DNA of 64,000 nucleotides, taken from positions 62,001-126,000 of the forward strand of contig CAXHUQ010000552.1 in assembly GCA_964020085.1 (NCBI GenBank), given 5' to 3'. This DNA comes from Micromussa lordhowensis. Its lineage: Eukaryota > Cnidaria > Anthozoa > Scleractinia > Lobophylliidae. The first letter of the stretch is position 1, and each line of letters starts with the position of its first letter. The position numbers and the translations under genes are program-made. The notes under the pieces are model-generated. The model had not been told where the DNA came from, ran no database searches, and saw only the letters and a list, made by a program, of their open reading frames with translations. Below are positions 49,331 to 61,788 of this stretch, one piece after another.

Positions 49331-51455
49331 ACTGAAAAAAGAAGGCGAGAAAAAACACCCTGGCGCCAATGCCATAATGTCCTAACTAAAATTTCCTTAA
49401 AGTGCCAACCTAGCAAAACATTTTGCTGCAAACCGCGCCTCTTAAAGTGCCCGTGAAGCCGAGCTATGTCAAATTTGCCAAGGGGACCCCCAGCGCGCGT
49501 TTTCTGAAATTCTGCAAAGTTGGGACCAGGGCAAACTACTGCAAAAGAAGGCCAGAAAAAACACCCTGGCGCCAATGCCATCATGGCCTAACTAGAATTT
49601 CCTTGAAGTGTTAACCTAGCAGAACATTTTGCTGCAAAGCGCGCCTCTTAAAGTGCCCGTGAAGCCGAGCTATGTCAAATTTGCCAAGGGGACCCCCAGC
49701 GCGCGTTTCCTGAAATTCTGCAAAGTTGGGACCAGGCAAACTACTGCAAAAAGAAGGCCAGAAAAAACACCCTGGCGCGAATGCCATCATGTCCTAACTA
49801 AAATTTCCTTAAAGTGCCAACCTAGCACAACATTTTGCTGCAAACCGCGCCTCTTAAAGTGCCCGTGAAGCCGAGCTTAGTCAAATTTCCCAAGGGGAAC
49901 CCCAGCGCGCGTTTTCTGAAATTCTGCAAAGTTGGGACCAGGGCAAACTACTGCAAAAAGAAGGCCAGAAAAAAAACCATGGCGCCAATGTCATTATGTC
50001 CTAACTATAATTTCCTTGAAGTGCCAACCTAGCAGAACATTTTGCTGCAAACCGCGCCTCTTAAAGTGCCCGTGAAGCCGAGCTATGTCAAATTTGCCAA
50101 GGGGACCCCCAGCGCGCGTTTTCTGAAATTCTGCAAAGTTGGGACCAGGGCAAACTACTGAAAAAAGAAGGCGAGAAAAAACACCCTGGCGCCAATGCCA
50201 TAATGTCCTAACTAGGATTTCCTTAAAGTGCCAACCTAGCAGAACATTTTGCTGCAAACCGCGCCTCTTAAAGTGCCCGTGAAGCCGAGCTATGTCAAAT
50301 TTGCCAAGGGGACCCCCAGCGCGCGTTTTCTGAAATTCTGCAAAGTTGGGGCCAGGGCACACTACTGCAAAAAGAAGGCCAGAAAAAACACCCTGGCGCC
50401 AATGCCATCATGTCCTAACTAGAATTTCCTTAAAGTGCCAGCCAAGCAAAACATTTTGCTGCAAACCGCGCCTCTTAAAGTGCCCGTGAAGCCGAGCTAT
50501 GTCAAATTTGCCAAGGGGACCCCCAGCGCGCGTTTTCTGAAATTCTGCAAAGTTGGGACCAGGGCAAACTACTGCAAAAAGAAGGCCAGAAAAAACACCC
50601 TGGCGCCAATGCCATCATGTCTTAACTAAAATTTCCTTAAAGTGCCAACCTAGCAGAACATTTTGCTGCAAATCGCGCCTCTTAAAGTGCCCGTGAAGCC
50701 GAGCTATGTCAAATTTGCCAAGGGGACCCCCAGCGCGCGTTTTCTGAAATTCTGCAAAGTTGGGACGAGGGCAAACTACTGCAAAAGAAGGCCAGAAAAA
50801 ACACCCTGGCGCCAATGTCATCATGGGCTAACTAGGATTTCCTTGAAGTGTTAACCTAGCAGAACATTTTGCTGCAAAGCGCGCCTCTTAAAGTGCCCGT
50901 GAAGCCGAGCTATGTCAAATTTGCCAAGGGGACCCCCAGCGCGCGTTTCCTGAAATTCTGCAAAGTTGGGACCAGGCAAACTACTGCAAAAAGAAGGCCA
51001 GAAAAAACACCCTGGCGCAAATGCCATCATGTCCTAACTATAATTTCCTTAAAGTGCCAACCTAGCAGAACATTTTGCTGCAAACCGCGCCTCTTAAAGT
51101 GCCCGTGAAGCCAAGCTATGTCAAATTTGCCAAGGGGACCCCCAGCGCGAGTTTTCTGAAATTTTGCAAAGTTGGGACCAGGGCAAACTACTGCAAAAAC
51201 AAGGCCAGAAAAAACACCCTGTCGCCAATGCCATCATGTCCTAACTAAGATTTCCTTCAAGTGCCAACCCAGCAGAACATTTTGCTGCAAACCGCGCCTC
51301 TTAAAATGCCCGTGAAGCCGAGCTATGTCAAATTTGCCAAGGGGACCCGCAGCGCGCGTTTTCTGAAATTCTGCAAAGTTGGGACCAGGGCAAACTACTG
51401 CAAAATGAAGGCCAGAAAAAACACCCTGGCGCCAATTTCATCATGTCCTATCTAA
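49330..51455 (+). repeat. 8-monomer family, dispersed left member, with 4- and 6-monomer internal copies
   Basis: It contains the tracers CTACTGAAAAAAGAAGGCG (49,331 and 50,158; 828 bp apart), GCAAAAGAAGG (about 49,541 and 50,781; 1,240 bp apart), CAAAGCGCGCC (about 49,635 and 50,875) and GGGACCAGGCAAAC. The part from about 49,990 matches 57,860, 60,135 and 61,789 onward, the last at an offset of 11,795 bp (57 x 207 minus 4). Confidence 0.78.
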
Positions 51456-54309
51456 CATTTCCTTGAAGTGCCAATTTAGCAGAACATTTTGCTGAAAACC
51501 GCGCCTCTTAAAGTGCCCGTGAAGCCGAGCTATGTCAAATTTGCCAAGGGGACCCCCAGCGCGCGTTTTCTAAAATTCTGCAAAGTTGGGACCAGGGCAA
51601 ACTACTGCAAAAACAAGGCCAGAAAAAACACCCTGGTGCCAATGCCATCATGTCTTAACTAGGATTTCCTTAAAGTGCCAACCTAGCAGAACATTTTGCT
51701 GCAAACCGCGTCTCTTAAAGTGCCCGTGCAGCCGAGCTATGTCAAATTTGCCAAGGGGACCCCCAGCGCGCGTTTTCTGAAATTCTGCAAAGTTGGGACC
51801 AGGGCAAACTACTGCAAAAAGAAGGGCAGAAAAAACACCTTAGCGCCAATGCCATCATGTCCTAACTACGATTTCCTTAAAGTGCCAACCTAGCAAAACA
51901 TTTTGCTGCAAACCGCGCCTCTTAAAGTGCCCGTGAAGCCGAGCTATGTCAAATTTGCCAAGGGGACCCCCAGCGCGCGTTTTCTTAAATTCTGCAAAGT
52001 TGGGACCAGGGCAATCTACTGCAAAAAGAAGGCCAGAAAAAACACCCTGGCGCCAATGCCATCGTGTCTTAACTACGATTTCCTTAAAGTGCCAACCTAG
52101 CAGAACATTTTGCTGCAAACCGCGCCTCTTAAAGTGCCGGCGAAGCCGAGCTATGTCAAATTTGCCAAGGGGACCCCCAGCGCGCGTTTTCTGAAATTCT
52201 GCAAAGTTGGGACCAGGGCAAACTACTGCAAAAAGAAGGCCAGAAAAAACACCCTGGCGCCAATGCCATCATGTCTTAACTAAGATTTTCTTAAAGTGCC
52301 AACCTAGCAGAACATTTTGCTGCAAACCGCGCCTCTTAAAGTGCCCGTGAAGCCGAGCTATGTCAAATTTGCCAAGGGGACCCCCAGCGCGCGTTTTCTG
52401 AAGTTCTGCAAAGTTGGGACCAGGGCAAACTACTGCAAAAAGAAGGCCACAAAAAACACCCTGGCGCCAATGCCATCATGTTTTAACTAAAATTTCCTTA
52501 AAGTGCCAAACTAGCAGAACATTTTGCTGCAAACCGCGCCTCTTAGAGTGCCCGTGAAGCCGAGCTATGTCAAATTTGCCAAGGGGACCCGCAGCGCGCG
52601 TTTTCTGAAATTCTGCAAAGTTGGGACCAGGGCAAACTACTGCAAAATGAAGGCCAGAAAAAACACCCTGGCGCCAATTTCATCATGTCCTAACTAAGAT
52701 TTCCTTGAAGTGCCAACCTAGCAGAACATTTTGCTGAAAACCGCGCCTCTTAAAGTGCCCGTGAAGCCGAGCTATGTCAAATTTGCCAAGGGGACCCCCA
52801 GCGCGCGTTTTCTAAAATTCTGCAAAGTTGCGACCAGGGCAAACTACTGCAAAAACAAGGCCAGAAAAAACACCCTGGTGCCAATGCCATCATGTCCTAA
52901 CTAGCATTTCCTTGAAGTGCCAACCTAGCAGAACATTTTGCTGCAAACCGCGCCTCTTAAAGTGCCCGTGCAGCCGAGCTATGTCAAATTTGCCAAGGGG
53001 ACCCCCAGCGCGCGTTTTCTGAAATTCTGCAAAGTTGGGACCAGGGCAAACTACTGCAAAAAGAAGGCGAGAAAAAACACCATGGCGCCAATGCCATCAT
53101 GTCCTAACTAAAATTTCCTTAAAGTGCCCACCTAGCAGAACATTTTGCTGCAAACCGCGCCTCTTAAAGTGCCCGTGAAGCCGAGCTATGTCAAATTTGC
53201 CAAGGGGACCCCCAGCGCGCGTTTTCTGAAATTCTGCAAAGTTGGGACCAGGGCACACTACTGCAAAAAGAAGGCCAGAAGAAACACCCTGGCGCCAATG
53301 CCATCATGTCCTAACTAAAATTTCCTTGAAGTGCCAACCTAGCAGAACATTTTGCTGCAAACCGCGTCTCTTAAAGTGCCCGTGAAGCCGAGCTATGTCA
53401 AATTTGCCAAGGGGACCCCCAGCGCGCGTTTTCTGAAATTCTGCAAAGTTGGGACCAGGGCAAACTACTGCAAAAAGAAGGCCAGAAATAACACCCTGGC
53501 GCCAATGCCATCATGTCCTAACTAAGATTTCCTTAAAGTCCTAACCTAGCACAACATTTTGCTGCAAACCGCGCCTCTTAAAGTGCCCGTGAAGCCGAGC
53601 TATGTCAAATTTGCCAAGGGGACCCCCAGCGCGCGTTTTCTGAAATTCTGCAAAGTTGGGACCAGGGCACACTACTGCAAAAAGAAGGCCAGAAAAAACA
53701 CCCTGGCGCCAATGCCATCATGTCCTAACTACCATTTCCTTGAAGTGCCAACCTAGCAGAACATTTTGCTACAAACCGCGCCTCTTAAAGTGCCCGTGAA
53801 GCCGAGCTATGTCAAATTTGCCAAGGGGACCCCCAGCGCGCGTTTTCTGAAATTCTGCAAAGTTGGGACCAGGGCAAACTACTGCAAAAAGAAGGCCAGG
53901 AAAAACACCCTGCCGCCAATGCCATCATGTCCTAACCACGATTTCCTTCAACTGCCAACCTAGCAGAACATTTTGCTGCAAACCGCGCCTCTTAAAGTGC
54001 CCGTGAAGCCGAGCTATGTCAAATTTGCCAAGGGGACCCCCAGCGCGCGTTTTCTGAAATTCTGCAAAGTTGGGACCAGGGCAAACTACTGCAAAAACAA
54101 GGCCAGAAAAAATACCCTGGCGCCAATGCCATCATGTCCTAACTAAAATTTCCTTAAAGTGCCAACCTAGCAGAACATTTTGCTGCAAACCGCGCCTCTT
54201 AAAGTGCCCGTGAAGCCGAGCTATGTCAAATTTGCCAAGGGGACCCCCAGCGCGCGTTTTCTGAAATTCTGCAAAGTTGGGACCAGGGCAAACTACTGCA
54301 AAAAGTAGG
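51456..54309 (+). repeat. Loosely related monomers with a 6-monomer echo
   Basis: GCAAAATGAAGG with AATTTCATC occurs near 51,401 and 52,643, and GCTGAAAACC followed by CTGGTGCC occurs near 51,493 and 52,734, about 1,241 bp apart (6 x 207 minus 1). CCCGTGCAGCC near 51,723 and 52,968 extends the echo. The stretch near 52,100-52,620 (GAAGTTCTGC, then CCAAACTAGC, then GACCCGCAGCG) is the partner of the window's last 520 bases. Confidence 0.7.
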
Positions 54310-56173
54310 CCAGATAATACATCCCGGCGCCAATGCCATCATGTCCTAACTAAGATTTCCTTGAAGTGCCAACCTAGCAGAACATTTTGCTGCAAACCGC
54401 GCCTCTTAAAGTGCCCGTGAAGCCGAGCTATGTCAAATTTGCCAAGGGGACCCCCAGCGCGCGTTTTCTGAAATTCTGCAAAGTTGGGACCAGGGCAAAC
54501 TACTGCAAAAAGAAGGCCAGAAAAAACACCCTGGCGCCAATGCTATCATGTCCTAACTAAGATTTCCTTAAAGTGCCAACCTAGCAAAATATTTTGATTC
54601 AAACCACGCCTCTTAAAGTGCCCGTGAAGCCAAGCTATGTCAAATTTGCCAAGGGGACCCCCAGCGCGAGTTTTCTGAAATTTTGCAAAGTTGGGACCAG
54701 GGCAAACTACTGCAAAAAGAAGGCCAGAAAAAACACCCTGTCGCCAATGCCATCATGTCCTAACTAAGATTTCCTTCAAGTGCCAACCCAGCAAAACATT
54801 TTGCTGCAAACCGCGCCTCTTAAAGTGCCCGTGAAGCTAAGCTATGTCAAATTTGCCAAGAGGACCCCCAGCGCGCGTTTTCTGAAATTCTGCAAAGTTG
54901 GGACCAGGGCAAACTACTGCAAAAGGAAGGCCAGAAAAAACACCCTGGCGCCAATGCCATCATGTCCTAACTACGATTTCCTTGAAGTGGCAACCTAGCA
55001 CAACATTTTGCTGCAAACCGCGCCTCTTAAAGTGCCTGTGAAGCCGAGCTATGTCAAATTTGCCAAGGGGACCCCCAGCGCGCGTTTTCTGAAATTCTGC
55101 AAAGTTGGGACCAGGGCACACTACTGCAAAAAGAAGGCCAGAAAAAACACCCTGGCGCCAAAGCCATCATGTCCTAACTAAAATTTCCTTAAAGTGCCAA
55201 CCTAGCAGAACATTTTGCTGCAAACCGCGCCTCTTAAAGTGCCCGTGAAGCCGAGCTATGTCAAATTTTGCCAAGGGGACCCCCAGCGCGCGTTTTCTGA
55301 AATTCTGCAAAGTTGGGACCAGGGCAAACTACTGCAAAAAGAAGGCCAGAAAAAACACCCTGGCGCCAATGCCATTATGTCCTAACTAAGATTTCCTTAA
55401 AACGCCAACCTAGCAGAACATTTTGCTGCAAACCGCGCCTCTTAAAGTGCCCGTGAAGCCGAGCTATGTCAAATTTGCCAAGGGGATCCCCAGCGCGCGT
55501 TTTCTGAAATTCTGCAAAGTTTGGACCAGGGCAAACTACTGCACAAAGAAGGCCAGAAAAAACACCCTGGCACCAATGCCATCATGTCCTCACTAAGATT
55601 TCCTTAAAGTGCCAACCTAGCAGAACATTTTGCTGCAAACCGCGCCTCTTAAAGTGCCCGTGAAGCCGAGCTATGTCAAATTTGCCAAGGGGACCCCCAG
55701 CGCGCGTTTTCTGAAATTCTGCAAATTTGGGACCAGGGCAAACTACTGCAAAAAGAAGGCCAGAAAAAACACCCTGGCGCCAATGCCATTATGTCCTAAC
55801 TAAGATTTCCTTAAAACGCCAACCTAGCAGAACATTTTGCTGCAAACCGCGCCTCTTAAAGTGCCCGTGAAGCCGAGCTATGTCAAATTTGCCAAGGGGA
55901 CCCCCAGCGCGCGTTTTCTGAAATTCTGCAAAGTTGGGACCAGGGCAAACTACTGCAAAAAGAAGGCCAGAAAAAACACCCTGGCGCCAATGCCATCATG
56001 TCCTAACTACCATTTTCTTAAAGTGCCAACCAAGCAGAACATTTTGCTGCAAACCGCGCCTCTTAAAGTGCCCGTGAAGCCGAGCTATGTCAAATTTGCC
56101 AAGGGGACCCCCAGCGCGCGTTTTCTGAAATTCTGCAAAGTTGGGACCAGGGCAAACTACTGCAAAAAGAAGG
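54310..56173 (+). repeat. 9-monomer higher-order repeat, copy 1
   Basis: Offset 1,864 bp (9 x 207 plus 1). The extra base is a fourth T in CAAATTTTGCC near 55,264, repeated near 57,128. The left edge is tightly placed between AAAAGTAGGCC (54,301-54,311, private) and GATAATACATCCC (54,313, shared). It includes the AAATATTTTGATTCAAACC module. A private change is GGGGATCCCC near 55,485. Confidence 0.87.
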
Positions 56174-58020
56174 CCAGATAATACATCCCGGCGCCAATGC
56201 CATCATGTCCTAACTAAGATTTCCTTGAAGTGCCAACCTAGCAGAACATTTTGCTGCAAACCGCGCCTCTTAAAGTGCCCGTGAAGCCGAGCTATGTCAA
56301 ATTTGCCAAGGGGACCCCCAGCGCGCGTTTTCTGAAATTCTGCAAAGTTGGGACCAGGGCAAACTACTGCAAAAAGAAGGCCAGAAAAAACACCCTGGCG
56401 CCAATGCTATCATGTCCTAACTAGGATTTCCTTAAAGTGCCAACCCAGCAAAATATTTTGATTCAAACCACGCCTCTTAAAGTGCCCGTGAAGCCAAGCT
56501 ATGTCAAATTTGCCAAGGGGACCCCCAGCGCGAGTTTTCTGAAATTTTGCAAAGTTGGGACCAGGGCAAACTACTGCAAAAAGAAGGCCAGAAAAAACAC
56601 CCTGTCGCCAATGCCATCATGTCCTAACTAAGATTTCCTTCAAGTGCCAACCCAGCAAAACATTTTGCTGCAAACCGCGCCTCTTAAAGTGCCCGTGAAG
56701 CTAAGCTATGTCAAATTTGCCAAGAGGACCCCCAGCGCGCGTTTTCTGAAATTCTGCAAAGTTGGGACCAGGGCAAACTACTGCAAAAGGAAGGCCAGAA
56801 AAAACACCCTGGCGCCAATGCCATCATGTCCTAACTACGATTTCCTTGAAGTGGCAACCTAGCACAACATTTTGCTGCAAACCGCGCCTCTTAAAGTGCC
56901 TGTGAAGCCGAGCTATGTCAAATTTGCCAAGGGGACCCCCAGCGCGCGTTTTCTGAAATTCTGCAAAGTTGGGACCAGGGCACACTACTGCAAAAAGAAG
57001 GCCAGAAAAAACACCCTGGCGCCAAAGCCATCATGTCCTAACTAAAATTTCCTTAAAGTGCCAACCTAGCAGAACATTTTGCTGCAAACCGCGCCTCTTA
57101 AAGTGCCCGTGAAGCCGAGCTATGTCAAATTTTGCCAAGGGGACCCCCAGCGCGCGTTTTCTGAAATTCTGCAAAGTTGGGACCAGGGCAAACTACTGCA
57201 AAAAGAAGGCCAGAAAAAACACCCTGGCGCCAATGCCATTATGTCCTAACTACGATTTCCTTAACACGCCAACCTAGCAGAACATTTTGCTGCAAACCGC
57301 GCCTCTTAAAGTGCCCGTGAAGCCGAGCTATGTCAAATTTGCCAAGGGGACCCCCAGCGCGCGTTTTCTGAAATTCTGCAAAGTTTGGACCAGGGCAAAC
57401 TACTGCACAAAGAAGGCCAGAAAAAACACCCTGGCGCCAATGCCATCATGTCCCCACTAAGATTTCTTTAAAGTGCCAACCTAGCAGAAGATTTTGCTGC
57501 AAACCGCGCCTCTTAAAGTGCCCGTGAAGCCGAGCTATGTCAAATTTGCCAAGGGGACCCCCAGCGCGCGTTTTCTGAAATTCTGCAAATTTGGGACCAG
57601 GGCAAACTACTGCAAAAAGAAGGCCAGAAAAAACACCCTGGCGCCAATGCCATTATGTCCTAACTAAGATTTCCTTAAAACGCCAACCTAGCAGAACATT
57701 TTGCTGCAAACCGCGCCTCTTAAAGTGCCCGTGAAGCCGAGCTATGTCAAATTTGCCAAGGGGACCCCCAGCGCGCGTTTTCTGAAATTCTGCAAAGTTG
57801 GGACCAGGGCAAACTACTGCAAAAAGAAGGCCAGAAAAAACACCCTGGCGCCAATGCCATCATGTCCTAACTACCATTTTCTTAAAGTGCCAACCAAGCA
57901 GAACATTTTGCTGCAAACCGCGCCTCTTAAAGTGCCCGTGAAGCCGAGCTATGTCAAATTTGCCAAGGGGACCCCCAGCGCGCGTTTTCTGAAATTCTGC
58001 AAAGTTGGGACCAGGGCAAA
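56174..58020 (+). repeat. 9-monomer higher-order repeat, copy 2
   Basis: Repeats copy 1 with several differences: CCAACCCAGC near 56,442, TACGATTTCCTTAACACGCC near 57,252, TCCCCACTAAG near 57,452 and GCAGAAGATT near 57,484. More mismatches than the 18- and 13-monomer pairs imply an older event. It ends where CTACTGAAAAAAGAAGGCG begins the 8/11-monomer family. Confidence 0.86.
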
Positions 58021-60134
58021 CTACTGAAAAAAGAAGGCGAGAAAAAACACCCTGGCGCCAATGCCATAATGTCCTAACTAACATTTGCTTAAAGTGCCAA
58101 CCTAGCAGAACATTTTGCTGCAAACCGCGCCTCTTAAAGTGCCCGTGAAGCCGAGCTATGTCAAATTTGCCAAGGGGACCCCCAGCGCGCGTTTTCTGAA
58201 ATTCTGCAAAGTTGGGGCCAGGGCACACTACTGCAAAAAGAAGGCCAGAAAAAACACCCTGGCGCCAATGCCATCATGTCCTAACTAAAATTTCCTTAAA
58301 GTGCCAACCAAGCAAAACATTTTGCTGCAAACTGCGCCTCTTAAAGTGCCCGTGAAGCCGAGCTATGTCAAATTTGCCAAGGGGACCCCCAGCGCGCGTT
58401 TTCTGAAATTCTGCAAAGTTGGGACCAGGGCAAACTACTGCAAAAAGAAGGCCAGAAAAAACACCCTGGCGCCAATGCCATCATGTCTTAACTAAAATTT
58501 CCTTAAAGTGCCAACCTAGCAGAACATTTTGCTGCAAATCGCGCCTCTTAAAGTGCCCGTGAAGCCGAGCTATGTCAAATTTGCCAAGGGGACCCCCAGC
58601 GCGCGTTTTCTGAAATTCTGCAAAGTTGGGACCAGGGCAAACTACTGCAAAAGAAGGCCAGAAAAAACACCCTGGCGCCAATGCCATCATGGCCTAACTA
58701 GGATTTCCTTAAAGTGTTAACCTAGCAGAACATTTTGCTGCAAAGCGCGCCTCTTAAAGTGCCCGTGAAGCCGAGCTATGTCAAATTTGCCAAGGGGACC
58801 CCCAGCGCGCGTTTCCTGAAATTCTGCAAAGTTGGGACCAGGCAAACTACTGCAAAAAGAAGGCCAGAAAAAACACCCTGGCGCGAATGCCATCATGTCC
58901 TAACTATAATTTCCTTAAAGTGCCAACCTAGCAGAACATTTTGCTGCAAACCGCGCCTCTTAAAGTGCCCGTGAAGCCAAGCTATGTCAAATTTGCCAAG
59001 GGGACCCCCAGCGCGAGTATTCTGAAATTTTGCAAAGTTGGGACCAGGGCAAACTACTGCAAAAACAAGGCCAAAAAAAACACCCTGTCGCCAATGCCAT
59101 CATGTCCTAACTAAGATTTCCTTCAAGTGCCAACCCAGCACAACATTTTGCTGCAAACCGCGCCTCTTAAAGTGCCCGTGAAGCCAAGCTATGTCAAATT
59201 TGCCAAGAGGACCCCCAGCGCGCGTTTTCTAAAATTCTGCAAAGTTGGGACCAGGGCAAACTACTGCAAAACGAAGGCCACAAAAAACACCCTGGCGCCA
59301 ATGCCATCATGTCCTAACTAAGATTTCCTTCAAGTGCCAACCTAGCACAACATTTTGCTGCAAACCGCGCCTCTTAAAGTGCCCGTGAAGCCGAGCTTAG
59401 TCAAATTTGCCAAGGGGACCCCCAGCGCGCGTTTTCTGAAATTCTGCAAAGTTGGGACCAGGGCAAACTACTGCAAAAAGAAGGCCAGAAAAAAAACCCT
59501 GGCGCCAATGTCATTATGTCCTAACTATAATTTCCTTAAAGTGCCACCCTAGCAGAACATTTTGCTGCAAACCGCGCCTCTTAAAGTGCCCGTGAAGCCG
59601 AGCTATGTCAAATTTGCCAAGGGGACCCCCAGCGCGCGTTTTCTGAAATTCTGCAAAGTTGGGACCAGGGCAAACTACTGCAAAAAGAAGGCCAGAAAAA
59701 AAACCCTGGCGCCAATGTCATTATGTCCTAACTATAATTTCCTTAAAGTGCCACCCTAGCAGAACATTTTGCTGCAAACCGCGCCTCTTAAAGTGCCCGT
59801 GAAGCCGAGCTATGTCAAATTTGCCAAGGGGACCCCCAGCGCGCGTTTTCTGAAATTCTGCAAAGTTGGGACCAGGGCAAACTACTGCAAAAAGAAGGCC
59901 AGAAAAAACACCCTGGCGCCAATGCCATTATGTCCTAACTAAGATTTCCTTAAAACGCCAACCTAGCAGAACATTTTGCTGCAAACCGCGCCTCTTAAAG
60001 TGCCCGTGAAGCCGAGCTATGTCAAATTTGCCAAGGAGACCCCCAGCGCGCGTTTTCTGAAATTCTGCAAAGTTGGGACCAGGGCAAACTACTGCAAAAA
60101 GAAGGCCAGAAAAAACACCCTCGCGCCAATGCCA
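57860..60134 (+). repeat. 11-monomer variant of the 8-monomer family
   Basis: 2,275 bp (11 x 207 minus 2). It has the full tracer series of the family: CTGAAAAAAGAAGGCG, GTTGGGGCCAGGGCAC, GCAAATCGCGCC, GCAAAAGAAGG, CAAAGCGCGCC and CCAGGCAAAC. Three extra monomers follow the GCTTAGTCAAATTT monomer. Confidence 0.84.
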
Positions 60135-60170
60135 TCATGTCCTAACTACAATTTTCTTAAAGTGCCAACC
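59562..60170 (+). repeat. Three extra monomers in the 11-monomer unit
   Basis: The first repeats its left neighbour's 3-prime half, including GCCACCCTAGC (59,546 and 59,753), as a one-monomer duplication. The next two carry CCATTATGTCC with TTAAAACGCC, matching about 57,640-57,860. Loss of these three would give the 8-monomer unit; gain would give the 11-monomer unit. The direction cannot be told from this window alone. Confidence 0.75.
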
Positions 60171-61788
60171 TAGCAGAACATTTTGCTGCAAACCGCGCAT
60201 CTCAAAGTGCCCGTGAAGCCGAGCTATGTCAAATTTGCCAAGGGGACCCCCAGCGCGCGTTTTCTGAAATTCTGCAAAGTTGGGACCAGGGCAAACTACT
60301 GAAAAAAGAAGGCGAGAAAAAACACCCTGGCGCCAATGCCATAATGTCCTAACTAAGATTTCCTTAAAGTGCCAACCTAGCAGAACATTTTGCTGCAAAC
60401 CGCGCCTCTTAAAGTGCCCGTGAAGCCGAGCTATGTCAAATTTGCCAAGGGGACCCCCAGCGCGCGTTTTCTGAAATTCTGCAAAGTTGGGGCCAGGGCA
60501 CACTACTGCAAAAAGAAGGCCAGAAAAAACACCCTGGCGCCAATGCCATCATGTCCTAACTAAAATTTCCTTAAAGTGCCAACCAAGCAAAACATTTTGC
60601 TGCAAACCGCGCCTCTTAAAGTGCCCGTGAAGCCGAGCTATGTCAAATTTGCCAAGGGGACCCCCAGCGCGCGTTTTCTGAAATTCTGCAAAGTTGGGAC
60701 CAGGGCAAACTACTGCAAAAAGAAGGCCAGAAAAAACACCCTGGCGCCAATGCCATCATGTCTTAACTAAAATTTCCTTAAAGTGCCAACCTAGCAGAAC
60801 ATTTTGCTGCAAATCGCGCCTCTTAAAGTGCCCGTGAAGCCGAGCTATGTCAAATTTGCCAAGGGGACCCCCAGCGCGCGTTTTCTGAAATTCTGCAAAG
60901 TTGGGACCAGGGCAAACTACTGCAAAAGAAGGCCAGAAAAAACACCCTGGCGCCAATGCCATCATGGCCTAACTAGGATTTCCTTGAAGTGTTAACCTAG
61001 CAGAACATTTTGCTGCAAAGCGCGCCTCTTAAAGTGCCCGTGAAGCCGAGCTATGTCAAATTTGCCAAGGGGACCCCCAGCGCGCGTTTCCAGAAATTCT
61101 GCAAAGTTGGGACCAGGCAAACTACTGCAAAAAGAAGGCCAGAAAAAACACCTTGGCGCGAATGCCATCATGTCCTAACTATAATTTCCTTAAAGTGCCA
61201 ACCTAGCAGAACATTTTGCTGCAAACCGCGCCTCTTAAAGTGCCCGTGAAGCCAAGCTATGTCAAATTTGCCAAGGGGACCCCCAGCGCGAGTTTTCTGA
61301 AATTTTGCAAAGTTTGGACCAGGGCAAACTACTGCAAAAACAAGGCCAAAAAAAACACCCTGTCGCCAATGCCATCATGTCCTAACTAACATTTCCTTCA
61401 AGTGCCAACCAAGCAGAACATTTTGCTGCAAACCGCGCCTCTTAAAGTGCCCGTGAAGCCAAGCTATGTCAAATTTGCCAAGAGGACCCCCAGCGCGCGT
61501 TTTCTAAAATTCTGCAAAGTTGGGACAAGGGCAAACTACTGCAAAACGAAGGCCACAAAAAACACCCTGGCGCCAATGCCATCATGTCGTAACTAAGATT
61601 TCCTTCAAGTGCCAACCTAGCACAACATTTTGCTGCAAACCGCGCCTCTTAAAGTGCCCGTGAAGCCGAGCTTAGTCAAATTTCCCAAGGGGACCCCCAG
61701 CGCGCGTTTTCTGAAATTCTGCAAAGTTGGGACCAGGGCAAACTACTGCAAAAAGAAGGCCAGAAAAAAAACCCTGGCGCCAATGTCA
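60135..61788 (+). repeat. 8-monomer higher-order repeat, first contiguous unit
   Basis: 1,654 bp (8 x 207 minus 2), followed directly by another unit with the same tracers. Private differences include CGCATCTCAAAG near 60,197, TTTCCAGAAATTC near 61,088, CACCTTGGCGCG near 61,150 and GTTTGGACC near 61,312. Confidence 0.85.
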
